The position numbers were made by a program, and so were the translations under genes. From NCBI GenBank assembly GCA_958299035.1, contig CATQJL010000223.1, positions 2,660,359-2,724,358 on the forward strand: DNA of 64,000 nt, written 5' to 3'. This document shows, one piece after another, positions 22,673-33,802 of the stretch. The stretch's first letter is position 1. Every line of letters begins with the position of its first letter. This DNA comes from Cylicocyclus nassatus (lineage: Eukaryota > Nematoda > Chromadorea > Rhabditida > Strongylidae). The notes under the pieces were generated by a model, which was not told the DNA's origin, searched no databases, and was given only the letters and a program-made list of their open reading frames with translations.

Positions 22673-23091
22673 TCTACATATATTACAAGAAAGGGGAAGG
22701 GGGAGGACTGACTAAGCAGCCTTACGGTGCGCGGTCGTAGGGGGTCACTGGCTCCTATCTGACCTTCTCGGCCAGCTCACGGGAGAGCAGCAGGCGGAGC
22801 TTAGCTGCGTCCCGACAAAACTAAGAGCAAGATATTTGGCAGAAACTACGACTTCACTAATAAAACGGAATTTTTCTTCTTTTTCTTGCAAACGTCCTTG
22901 ATTTACGAAATATCACATGCTGTTCATGCGACCTTTCAGCACGACTCTGAAGAATAAATAAAAATGGATACTCAGAATCTTGCTTGAAAGAAGATAAAAA
23001 ATATGATTGTGTCTGATCAGTGCCTTACAAACATTTATTCAGTGCAATTTCGATAATAAAGATTTCCCTATTCAATGTAGTCGATAAGTTT

Positions 23092-23191
23092 GCGTTCATA
23101 CTATTCCGGAAGCCCGAGAACAGTTCCAGCAAAGCGCCGAAATGAGCGCTGGGTTGGAACTGTTCCCGGACTTCGGCATCAGTATGAACGC
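23092..23191. repeat. 100-bp hairpin element, GTTCATACT ends
   Basis: GCGTTCATACTATTCCGGAA at the left opposes TTCGGCATCAGTATGAACGC at the right, and internal GAACAGTTCCA pairs with TGGAACTGTTC. The terminal word GTTCATACTGATTCC also bounds the much larger composite at 26545-30478. Confidence 0.65.
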
Positions 23192-23635
23192 AGCCTAAGT
23201 GATCGAAATATTAGCATCCTCGCAGAGCGCCAGAAGGTCAAGATGAGCAGGGAGCATTCGCGTAAGAGGTCCCTCTCCCTCCCTCCTCTTCCACCCGTAG
23301 TGGAGCATCTGACTCACTACATGGGTCGAGAAATGCGACTTAGGTATGAGGTTGGAGCCAAGACAAGGTGCGAAGTCCCCGATCGTATGAAAGTCCCCCT
23401 TCCGCGGCAGCGGCCTTCCTTCCGCCGTGTTCTATACTGCCGCGTTTTGGATCGAATCCTTGTGATGTAATTTTTTCCATACTGCGGTGATTCACGGGTT
23501 TTCTTTCGATTGAATTATTTGCTGAATCTGACATTTTTCTATAGCAGTGCTCGGAATTTCCTCTACTGCTGAATCTTGATGCAGATCATAACCCATACAG
23601 TTTTTTATCAATCAGACTTACGTATACCTTCCTTG

Positions 23636-23779
23636 ACCGCACGGACTGGAAATCACCGCGGAGCACGAGCCGCGCGGATAAAACGCCTGCCACAGTACAA
23701 ATTCGCCATTGTACAAGTCGTGTCTCGCGACAATTCAGCCGCGCGCGCGTGGTCCGCAGATTTGAGCGGTCCGTGCGGA
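23636..23779. mobile_element. Small MITE with ACCGCACGGAC ends
   Basis: ACCGCACGGAC at the left and GGTCCGTGCGG at the right, with further GC-rich pairing inside, span about 144 bp. It is GC-richer than its surroundings and non-coding. Confidence 0.5.
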
Positions 23780-24570
23780 CAACGAATCGACAATATCTAC
23801 TGCGCGATTGCAACACAATTGCTCCTTTTGCATTCCATTCATGTATTCTCTTTTTTTGTTGCAAATGACAACAGTCGCTTCACATACTTACCAGTTGAGT
23901 CCGACTACGACACGAAATGACTTCAGTCACGATTGTCATTGAGGTTTATTTTTGGAAGGTAGAGCCAGACGCAGTGGCATATGCCGTGGCTCCTCTTTTG
24001 CAGATCTACTGGATTTAATAAAAAGAGGAATAAATTGAGGCGTCAAATTTTGAGAGATTAAACTTTGAGTAAGCTCAAAGTCTTCTTATATATAAAACTG
24101 AAGCGATAAGCGACAAGGGCGGCAAGTTCGTAGTAATGCCTAAAACAGTTGCACTTTTCTGATACGACAATTTACCAGCACTGCAAACCAGATATTTTCA
24201 AGCGCAGTGCAAAAAGTTGAACGAGGTTTGGATTATCGCAGATCAGCAAGGCTGTATGATAATTTCGTAAAAAGACTGAAAGTGAGCAATTCAAACTATC
24301 CATGTATGGTGCCACTTGTTGAAAACTCTAAGTAGCGGCTCACGAGACCACTTCATGTTGCCGGAAACGTAAAAGATTCGCCCTCATAACTGCGTAGATG
24401 GTCCCGACCGAATATCAAGGTTTTTGAATAAAATCGTATGCCAGTTGCTCACAAAGGTCCGTCGCATTTGTTTAACACACACATCAGTTCACTGAGCAGC
24501 TACAACAGTTGAAGCAAGTAGTGCTACAGAATCGTTTGATGTAACATCTCTATACACTAAAGTCCATGTT

Positions 24571-24859
24571 CTCAGACAATCGCCGGGGGCAGGCGGGCAC
24601 CGGAAAAATAGACGGCTGATTTCTCGCACCCCGCCCGCGGAATTTTTGAAAAGCAATCAGGACTTTTCGGAAGACCGCTTGCTGAGTTCTCGATTCCTCA
24701 AAGATTCAGCAATAAATCTGCAAAAGATAAGAGCGGAAAAAAATTCAACAAGCGGTCTCTCAGAAACTCGCTAACCATTTTCGTGAAATTTGCGAGCGGA
24801 ATACGGAATTTCAGCAATGCGTATTTTTCGGCGCCCGCCTGCCCCCGGCGGTTATTGAG
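24571..24859. mobile_element. MITE inserted in the Penelope-like element
   Basis: CTCAGACAATCGCCGGGGGC at the left and its near-complement (GCCCCCGGCGGTTATTGAG) at the right bound 289 bp of inverted arms. It separates RT motif A from the RT core. A longer copy lies at 30744-31325. Confidence 0.7.
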
Positions 24860-25394
24860 TTGATGCTGCCTTGCAAGCGCTTCGGAAATGTTGGACAAGT
24901 AACATTTTAGCATCAACACCTTTGATTTGAGCAAAAAGTGCGTATTGGTTCTAGTCAGAGAATGCCTCAAATGTAACACATTCAAATGGTCTGGAAATTA
25001 CTACTCACATGTCAGAGGACCCGCGATGGGCCAAAGACTTGCTCCAGTCATCGCAATGTGTTACATGAGTAAGATCGAAGAACCAGTACTTGTACGCTTA
25101 CCGATGATGTACTGCTGATACATCGATGATTGCTGTATCCTAACTTCAACGCATTCGAAAATGGATGGTGTATTCGAATTCTTAACCAGCCTACGTCAGC
25201 TCTCCCCTCAGCAGTCAAACAGCTATCACACACACAACATGTTCAGAATGCTACGGAAATATGTACAGGCAATGACAGCGATGCGAGTCACGACAATTGG
25301 CGGCAAAAATTGCACTTAGTAACGGCTATATGGTTGAAACAGGACGATCACATAGAAAACAGTCTGATTGTCGTAAATGTGTTAGTCTTACGGG

Positions 25395-25588
25395 AGGGCA
25401 AGCGTTAGGCGACAAAACTTGCAAAACGCGAGCAACGTAAATCCCGTAACTCAAAACTATGCACCATTTTTTCATTGGTGTCGGGTAATGTATCGGCCCC
25501 GATCCCCACCCCCCTGTTTTTGGCGGAGGAGACGTTTTGCACGGGGTTCTTTGGGGTGCAAAAAATTGGGTTTGTCGCCTAACGCCCT
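25395..25588. mobile_element. Second MITE inserted in the Penelope-like element
   Basis: AGGGCAAGCGTTAGGCGACA near 25395 opposes TTTGTCGCCTAACGCCCT ending near 25588. The interior is GC-rich and non-coding. It lies between the RT fingers/palm region and the endonuclease region. Confidence 0.6.
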
Positions 25589-26417
25589 ACACCCCACAGC
25601 TGAAAATGAAGTCATGCTGATTGACATTCCTGGCGATAATATCAAAAGAGGTAGTCAGAAACAGAGCTTACGATGTTGAATATTTATCAAAGGATTGCAT
25701 TGTCTGTCCTTATGGAAAAGTCGGAAACTGGGCCAGATCAGGAGTTAACTACCAAATGAAATGCTTGAGTTGCAGAACAGCGTACATTGGAGAGACGGGT
25801 AGGATGAACCTTTAAGCATTAGAGTAAGCGAGCACCTGGCCAATATGAGGCGAGGAAAGCTATTGTCTTCCTTAGGCAAGCATAAGTTTGAAAAGGCAAT
25901 GATTTTAGCGTTAAATGTGGCATCTTAGCGTAAGACTAATAATCTAGCAGGAAAAACCCTTGAAGCGACGTGGCTATACTCTCGCAATTCAATATGAACA
26001 ACAGAAATGGATGTAGATAACGAGTGATTTACTACCACTGATATCGTTAAGTGAGCGTTTGCACACTGTAAGTAGCAGGACTCTTTGGGCGCAACTCAAT
26101 GATGTCCGTCACACCGATTTAGTGCGGAGTACTGACTCTTTGGTGGACTGAAGGTTCATTGCCCTCGTTCGATGTGCTCAGTATGTTGGAGAAAACGTCA
26201 AGAGAAGCGAACCCAGCGAGATTGGCGGCACAGTAACAGCAGACGTATACGTAATCTGCAATCTTTTTAGACCTCCGACAAAGACTGTTTGTTCAAAACG
26301 TTAGGTCAATAAAGTCCCATGATACCAACCTATGCGGCATAAAAATATTAAAACATCAACTTACGTCAAAGATGTCCAATATCCAGGACGAGAACACATG
26401 GAAACTTCTAAACCGTC

Positions 26418-26545
26418 ATCAAACTTGGCACACTTACACTTCCGGGCAGGGCGGGTGTCGTAGGCTACTTGTCCTTTGATCGATATCGATTTTATCGATT
26501 TTTTGCTAAGTTTTCTCTACAAGGCTGGAAGTTGGCACAGGCTGG
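26418..26545 (+). repeat. Remnant of the first Helitron-like family
   Basis: AAACTTGGCACACTTACACT, a GGGCGGGTGTCGTAGGCTAC word, ATCGATTTTATCGATTTTTT and GTTGGCACAGG follow the order seen in the full copies at 2991, 35768 and 58019. Both termini are missing, and the remnant runs into the composite that starts at 26545. Confidence 0.6.
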
Positions 26546-29500
26546 GTTCATACTGATTCCAGAGGTGCGATAGGGGGAGCCGGGTCCCCCAAAAGTGAAG
26601 GTGGTCCCTGCTACCACTGGCTGCCAAAAGTGAAGGTGGTAGTGCCGGACACTCACCTCCCAAAAATGTCGACCGGGGGGGGGGGTCGCAGCTACCACAG
26701 GGCAGCAAAGATGAAGGTGGTAGTGCCGGACACTCACCTCTCAAAAACGTTGACCGGTAATGGGGGTAGAGAGGGGGGCACAGGACGGACTTTGAACTGG
26801 GTTTTTTGGGTTTTTTTTGGTTTGGGTTTTTTTCGGACTTTTGGGTTTTGATTTTTTTGCTGAAACTGAAAAAAAGGAAATTAAGCAAAACGAACGCAAA
26901 AGAAAGTATTGAGAGCATATTCTATGTAGTTTATTTTTAGGAAATCGCCGTCGCCTTTTGCGAGAACTGGAGGTCATCACCGGCATGGACGCATATACGC
27001 CTCAGCACTTTCTACGATAGAGCAAAGCTTCATGATGACTTCGGACAACTGAAGAGCTCTAACCCAACGGTCCTCTTTAGGGCCAATAACTGCGACCCAA
27101 CGGCCCTCTTTAGGGCCACAGATACGATGAACACAGCGGCATAAATATTCGAAATAAACGTGTCAATGAAATGGTGTATTTTGAAGTGAAACTCAACGAT
27201 ACTCTACAGATTTTATTAGGTAAATTTAGTTATGTCGTACTGCGAAGAAAGTAGGTCGATCCAGGAAGTATTTGCCGAGAACCAGAATTTTGAATGAAAA
27301 AATAACCAGAAATCATGCAAAATTGCCACTGTTATAAACCAAGTGGTTGAAGATGTCAGCAACTGCGACTTCATAGGTTTTAAAGGGTAAGTGTTGCTCT
27401 AACAGATAGTGAAAGAATCGGGTCGATTTGAGCAGTGGTCGCTGAGAACGAGAATTTTGAAAAATTAGGCGATTTTAGGCTAATTTTTGACTGCTGACAT
27501 TTGAACTCCTAAAACTCTTGATTGTGAAGATGTGTGATGTTGCGACTTCATAGGTTTTCTAAGTAAGGTTTGCCCTACTAGAATATATCTTAACCGTACC
27601 AATTCATCAAAGCACCGCCGAGATCCAGGCTCTTGAAAAAGCAGGTAAAAAACAGCTTTTTGAACTTCAACAGCTCAACTTCTTCAGAACTGGATGAATC
27701 ATGTTGCGACTTCATAGGTTAGATTCCTCTCATCAAGGGCTTTCAGATGATATATGATATATGGGGGTTTGGGGCCTTCTTCGACGTATGACCGGGGGGG
27801 GGGGGAGACTTTTTAGGCCAAAGTCTCCCCCTCGCCCATTTTAATGTACCAGTGCGTCACCTCTGCTTCGCAGAGGCTCGCACTGGCTCTACTATCTATG
27901 TGCCTTACTCATTCTCGTAAAATCGTGGCACTGGAACTCACCGCGCTATGCCGACTACCACGAATAGAATGTAAACAACCACTCATTTAGAAAGTTTTTT
28001 CACGTGAGATCGGTGATTTCGCGTGGATGCTTTTCGCAGGAAGAAAAACGCAAATTTGAATAGGTTTTCGGATCTGCCATGGCTTGATAGTCGCCATAGA
28101 GGTAATAGTAACCGTGAGCTATATCTCTGTGTGAAAATCTTCTCAAACGCTTAGCTAGAACCTTGGCAAATTGACCATTTACACAACCAATTCTTTCTGG
28201 CGCCGTTTTCGTTATGTAGTAAACTTTCGACCACTTTTCCGGCTAAGCTCTAGCGCTTGCACATTTGCTTACCAAACTCATCCGCGACTCTGCAAAAAGT
28301 AATGATACGGACCGAATTTTGCGGTACAGAAGCCAGGTGGACCCGTTTGGCGCGCAATTTCTGAGGGATCCACTGAACGAATCTGCTCGTGCTTTTGCAT
28401 GTTGGACTTTCATGCGAATAGCATGCACTGTGCAAAATTTGAGCCCAGGAGGTCGGCTGGGACACGCTCTACGAATTTCGTAACAGACACACTCACACAC
28501 ACACAAAGTCACGTAAACATCCTTAGCCCGTTATTATAAGTTATGATTGGCTGGAGGCCGCCAGGGGAGACTTTGGCCTAAAAAGTCTCCCCCCCCCCGG
28601 GCATATGCCGTAAGAGGCGCGAAACTCCCACATATTTTATATCATCTGAAAGCTCTTGATAAGAAGAATTCAACCTATGAAGTCGCAACATGATTCATGC
28701 AGTTCTGGAGAAGTTACGAGCTGTTGAAGTTCAAAAAGCTGTTTTTTACCTGCTTTTTCAAGAGCCTGGATCTCGGCGGTGCTTTGATGAATTGGTACGG
28801 GTAAGATATATTCTAGTAGGGCAAACCTTACCCTAGAAAATATGAAGTCGCAACATCACATATCTTCACAATCAAGAGTTTTAGGAGTTCAAATGTCAGC
28901 AGTCAAAAATTAGCCTAAAATCGCCTAATTTTTCAAAATTCTCGTTCTCAGCGACCACTGCTCAAATCGACCCGATTCTTTCACTATCTGTTAGAGCAAC
29001 ACTTACCCTTCAAAACCTATGAAGTCGCAGTTGCTGACATCTTCAACCACTTGGTTTATAACAGTGGCAATTCAGCATGATTTCTGGTCATTTTTTCATT
29101 CAAAATTCTGGTTCTCGGCAAATACTTCCTGGATCGACCTACTTTCTTCGCAGTACGACATAACTAAATTTACTTAATAAAATCTGTAGAGTGTCGTTGA
29201 GTTTCACTTCAAAATACACCATTTCATTGACACGTTTATTTCGAATATTTATGCCGCTGTGTTCATCGTATCTGTGGCCCTAAAAAGGGCCGTTGGGTCA
29301 ATTGTTGGCCCTAAAGAGGACCGTTTGGTCATAGCTTTTTAAATTGAAATTCGTCCCGAAGCTATCTTCTCCGATTTCGTGGAAAGGCGGAAAAGTGGAT
29401 GCGTCCATGGCGGTGATGGCCTTCGCTTCCGATGGGTGACGGCGAGTTCCTAAAACTGCAATACAAATGTATATGCCTTCAATAATCCCTTTTGCGTTTG

Positions 29501-30478
29501 TTTTACTTATTTTCCTTCTTTATATTCAACAAAAAAATTTTCGCAAAAGTGAAGGTGGTCACTCTGTATCAGCAAAAGTGAAGGTAGGGGGAGACTTGGC
29601 TCCCCCTATCGCACCTCTGACTGATTCCCATGTTTCGGAGCTGTTCCCGCATAGTTTCCCGCACTGTGCTGAAACTGTTCCGCTGTGCTGCATGCGCTGC
29701 AACCGCCCGGCACGCGTTTTGAACGGCGGGAGTTGGAGAATTTTGACCGTTTTCAACGGTTTTTCTTCCAGATTCCTCTCATTTTGGCCTTATTTTTTCT
29801 ATCCCGCTTCTCCTTGTGATGAAAGAAGCTATGAACTTGAAGCGGGGTTGAGGAATGAACGTTGTTCTTCTCTACTTATCCGGGACATGCACATGAAAGA
29901 GAACAGCGTTCTCTCTTCAACTCCGCTTCAAGTTCCCAGCTTTTCTCATCACTAGGAGAAGCGAGGTAGAGGAGAGAACGGAGAAGCAACGATATGGGAA
30001 AGGAAGGGGGATGAGATTGCCCACAAAATTTTTCAGAAAACAAAAGCAAAGTTTCCATTTCCGCATTTTCAGAATTTTCGCATGTTCTACATAATTCGAG
30101 ACAGATGCCTGCGGAAACTATGCAGCGGCTTCCTGAAACAAATGGAATAGGTCTGAGCAAAGAGAGAACGAAGAGAATAGAGAAGCCCAAGAACAGATAT
30201 TTTTTCGGATACGCAGAGCAGAAAAGCGCTAATTCTTCAACCCCTCTTTGAGTTTCGAAGTTTTGCTGATCAAAAAGGAAAGCGGGGTAGGGGAATAAGG
30301 CCAAAATGCGAGGAATTTAGAAGAAGAAACCGTTGGAAACGCTCAAAATTCTCCAACTCCAGCCGTTCAAAACGCGTGCGAGGCGGTTGCAGCGCATGCA
30401 GCACAGCTCCGGAACAAAAACAGCACGGTGCGGGAACTGTGCGGGAACAGGTCCGGAACAAGGGAATCAGTATGAACC
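26545..30478. mobile_element. Large composite foldback with GGTTCATACTGATTCC ends
   Basis: GGTTCATACTGATTCC at the left end and its complement GGAATCAGTATGAACC at the right bound almost 4 kb. Inside, a long inverted pair occupies about 26840-27835 and 28565-29560: for example AAATACACCATTTCATTGAC near 29211 opposes its complement near 27162, and AGACTTTTTAGGCCAAAGTC opposes its complement near 28571. A second pair occupies about 29636-29880 and 30230-30478. GAAGGTGGTAGTGCCGGACA words repeat in tandem near 26633 and 26713. The reading frames inside have no recognisable family. It may be one element or several nested ones. Confidence 0.6.
27849..28546 (-). mobile_element. Second Helitron-like family, full-length candidate
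   Basis: On the minus strand it begins TCATAACTTATAATAACGGG after an A and ends CTGG before a T. A 7-bp hairpin (CCTCTGC, loop GAA, GCAGAGG at 27860-27876) lies 7 nt from that end. A GT-rich microsatellite lies near the 5' end. It is homologous, with divergence, to 60671-61345 (shared GTCTGTTACGAAATTCGTAG-like and CGGGTCCAC words). It fills the loop between the long arms of the composite. No coding region. Confidence 0.5.
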
Positions 30479-30743
30479 TAGCTACAGGGAGATAAATGAG
30501 CATGCTGATTACAGAAACATTATTGACGAGGCTGGAGAGAAGAGTTTGCTAGTGAATGTAAAATCTCCTGTGACCGACTGGGAGTAGATCGTAGGATGAA
30601 GTTCGAAAGACTCTAGCAAATATTGAAGAAAGGATACAATTCGAAAAAAAGAACGCGATCAAACTTATTCTTGTCTTTATCCCTTTCGCTCCTCCCCCCA
30701 CACTCCAGCTTGTATTAATTCACATCTTGTTTATAATTATTTT

Positions 30744-31325
30744 CTCAGATAATCGCCGTGGGCAGGCGGCCATGCCATTTTTGGGCAAGCGGGCACCGGA
30801 AAAATAGTTCGCTGATTTCTTGCGGTCCGCTTGCAGATATTTGGAAGAATTTTATCGAAATTTTGGACGAATGCTCGAAGAACAATTGCGGTTTCCTTGC
30901 AGATTAGCTGCGACACAGTGGCCGCATTCTCGCGGACTTTCTGCGAGAATACGCAAAATTTTCGGGGCCGCACGGTCCTTTATGGAGGACCGCGCAGCCC
31001 CCAGGTACTTTCCGCTGAGAGAAAGTACCTCAAACTTGAGTAATTAAACCATCGATGACTCCTCTGCCATGTAGAGTCTCACCTTTGCTCGGCGTACACC
31101 CGAAACTGCTTAAAAACCGTCCGAGCGCCAGCTGAAAATTTGAGCGCTCGCTGAAAGAGATTATTTGACGAGCGCCTGCAGATTCTGTGTTGCTGCCCGC
31201 TGGCAGAACATTAGACAGTAAAGGAAGTGCCGCCCGCTGAAGGTTTGGCACGCCCCAAAATTCTGCTGAGCGCCTGCAGAAAAAACGCGAGTTTGCGGAC
31301 CGCCTGCCCCCGGCGATTGTCTGAG
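30744..31325. mobile_element. Longer copy of the 24571 MITE family
   Basis: The left end CTCAGATAATCGCCG and right end CGGCGATTGTCTGAG match the ends at 24571-24859, including the shared GCGGGCACCGGAAAAATAG word. The interior is larger (582 bp) and non-coding. Confidence 0.65.
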
Positions 31326-32683
31326 TTGTAGAACGGCATATCACCTGCAAGGTGTATCGAGTAAACAAACGACGAATATGCTGAGAATAATTGTAAGTGA
31401 CTTCGCTTATGCCACAGAGATGTAGTTGAAAGCTCTTTTATGCGACTTCGCTGAGCGGACATCGATCAATGAAATTCTGAACCTGAAATAAAATACGATC
31501 GGAAATTATTTAACCCTAAAATGACGAAATAGATGACGAATTTTGTGCCTTTGAAGAAGCACACTGTATTGATTTGATTCTTGGCAAAAATCATCGCCTA
31601 TATTGCCGTAGGGTTTTGGGGAAAGATTACACAGTAAATGGCTGGGGTGAGTATAATACGGCATGGGTCTTGAAAGTCGTTATTGCGTAAACGGTGTTCG
31701 AAGATCTCAAACTCAAATTTAAGGCACTTAGATTTTTCATGTAGATTGTGCAGAAACGGCGAGCTACTAGATGCCAAAATAGGAAAAGAACGTTGATTTG
31801 TAGAGTAGAAACAGCGATAAATAGAAGTTTTACATACGACCATCATTCCTTCAGTACGTTCCAAGTTTCCCACACCATGTCATTTTGTCTGGCTTCAAAG
31901 CGGCTAATGTTTGTTTCGAAGTTTTTTGCCTTTCTTAGTACCATACCTTCGATAGTCAAGAGAAAGAGGCTAGAAAGTGATAGTTCTTTGAGTTCTTGCC
32001 CTCTATAAAAAGTGGTGTTTCAGAAAAATAGATGGGAATTTAGAGATGTAAATCAAACCAGGAAACTTGAAAAATCCATATAAAGCAGAGACTAGCACAT
32101 CACCAAATTTGAAACCTTAACTTTGTGGTTTCCTACGCACAGTATCGCCTTCAGGATTGCCGGTTAAATTGGGTGGCAACAAGAACAAAGTTCTTTTCCA
32201 ACTAAAAAAGCGTTGTTTAGCTGTTGCGGTAGTTGAGAGACTGAAAGAAGGAAAATTTGTCAGCAACTGAATTGAACATGTTAAACATGCCTGAAAAGTT
32301 ATGTTGCACATCGACGCCAGTCTGATTTTTGATGCGTCCCTTAAATTTTTACCCCGCCTTTCGTTTCGTATCCTGCGACGTTGTCTGGATTTTTTCGCTC
32401 ATCATTCTGAGCAAGTATCGTCCAAGTTGGGGAAAATTTGTTGCAAAACTGGAAGAGAAAAAGGTAAAGAGAAACGCACTTTTTAGTAATTTTTACGATA
32501 AAAACCGGCATACAAAGAAGTAAGCTCGGCGACGTTGTCTACATCATAGACAGAAACAAGACCTATCGAATACACAAAAAACCGAGTGAAAAGATTGAAT
32601 TGAAGAAAAAACAAGAGGTTTTCGAAAACGCCGTTTTTCTCAGATTTCTCGTTTAAGCATAAAAAGAAGTTTTGCGACGAAAG
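31326..32683. other. Intergenic, nothing recognised
   Basis: There are several small open frames on both strands, none with a recognisable domain, signal peptide or consistent splice structure. I see no clear repeat. Confidence 0.4.
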
Positions 32684-33035
32684 GCACCGTCCACCCAAAG
32701 TGGGGATTCACGAGATTCGATGGCATACTAATGTGGGCCCCCACATTAGGCCAATCCCAAGTTTCCCCGCATTTGCTTCCGGCGCGAGAAATCCGCTCCG
32801 GAAGGTACGTAATCCAGAGCCGGTCACTCCGCCCATTCTGCAGGTTTGTCGGGCTGCGTCGCTGATATACGCCGAGCGTATAACAGCGTCGCAGCACTTC
32901 CACCCGTCCCCGCTTGTTCTCCAAAATAGGGTCTTTGGGGTTTCAGGGATTTTCGACTTCATATTTGAAATCAGGGCCTTCAGAAGGCCGTGAAGCGACA
33001 AAAGCATGGAAGTCGAGAGTTTGGGTGGACGGTGC
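32684..33035. mobile_element. MITE with GCACCGTCCACCCAAA ends
   Basis: GCACCGTCCACCCAAA at the left and its complement TTTGGGTGGACGGTGC at the right (perfect over 16 bp) bound 352 bp. The inner halves also show inverted similarity. No target duplication was identified. Confidence 0.7.
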
Positions 33036-33197
33036 ATTTAATCTGATGAACGCAAAGCGTCCTCGCGTCACTTATGGTCTTGTTAGTCAGGGAATAAATG
33101 ATACACAACAGCACTTGCAGTCTCTCATTCAGACACTAGGAGCGGACGAGCCGCCGAGTATCTGCCGATACTCGCACCGGCCTGCGACAGTGCAAAA

Positions 33198-33258
33198 ACC
33201 GGCCGGTGGGGTAGTGTCAATTTCACTCAGCCCCGAAGGGGTTTGACCACCGGCCGGT
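33198..33258. repeat. GC-rich hairpin
   Basis: ACCGGCCGGTGGGG opposes CCACCGGCCGGT around a short interior that includes CCCCGAAGGGG. It lies between two foldback elements. Confidence 0.55.
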
Positions 33259-33324
33259 ATAAGCGCGAAGGTCTGCCGCATAGGCGCGTCCGCCAGCCGG
33301 TATGTGGGAATAGTGCTTCAAAAT

Positions 33325-33681
33325 GCTCAGACAGTCGAAGGGATACTTCCGGCGGAAATGGCGCGAGTCTGCCACTTCGCGCTCTCGAGCGCTCCGGAGC
33401 CCTGCCATTTCACCCACTTTGGTGCTCCGGGGCTCTCCCAAATCTGGTGCACCTCCGGAGCAGAGATTTGCGCGCCCCGGAGAGGGGTCCCATTCGTTTA
33501 CCGTGACGTTACAAACAGGCGAATGGGACCCCTCTCCGGGACGCGCAGATCTCCACTCCGGAGGTGCACCAGATTTGGGAGAGCCCCGAAGCACCAAAAT
33601 GGGTGAAATGGCAGGGCTCCGAAGCGCTCCAGAGCGACTCGCGCCATTTGCCCGCCGGAGGTATCCCTTCGACTGTCTCAG
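33325..33681. repeat. Long near-perfect foldback, GC-rich
   Basis: Two arms of about 170 bp are inverted around 33505-33520. CGAATGGGACCCCTCTCC near 33522 opposes its complement near 33484, and the outer ACAGTCGAAGGGATAC opposes GTATCCCTTCGACTGT. The arms are highly similar, so the element may be young or maintained by gene conversion. The open frames it creates on both strands are by-products. Confidence 0.8.
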
Positions 33682-33802
33682 TGGTTATTATGGGGCGCGC
33701 TTTTTCTCATCCTTTGGCCGCGCGATCACTGGGCGACATAGTACTGATCCTAGCTATGAATTGCTGATGGAGTGCACTTGCTGCTCTTTTTGTCGTCATC
33801 TG

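Larger units (their letters stand above)
24109..25925 (+). pseudogene. Penelope-like retroelement, RT plus GIY-YIG, broken
   Basis: Fragments appear in the order expected for a Penelope-like element. SDKGGKFVVMPK starts at 24109. RT motif A (SFDVTSLYT) lies around 24532-24558. The Y-x-x-x-RGPAMGQRLAP core is near 25000-25045. The catalytic YIDDC is at 25119-25133, directly after an in-frame stop (25116-25118). The GIY-YIG endonuclease region is near 25745-25850, with YIGETGR followed, in another frame, by SIRVSEHL. Frames change between motif A and the core, and again inside the nuclease. Two hairpin elements (24571-24859 and 25395-25588) are inserted. It cannot make an intact protein. An active copy would encode a reverse transcriptase with a C-terminal endonuclease. 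Boundaries are approximate and the 5' part is missing or unrecognised. Confidence 0.8.

Noticed and set aside
24085..24105. Possible extra Helitron 5' end (TTCTTATATATAAAACTGAA)
   Set aside because: It resembles the 5' word of the first family, but it is not preceded by A and has no following microsatellite or matching 3' end.
29467..29955. 162-codon plus-strand open frame
   Set aside because: It lies across the end of one foldback and the start of another. No recognised domain, and its composition follows the repeat.
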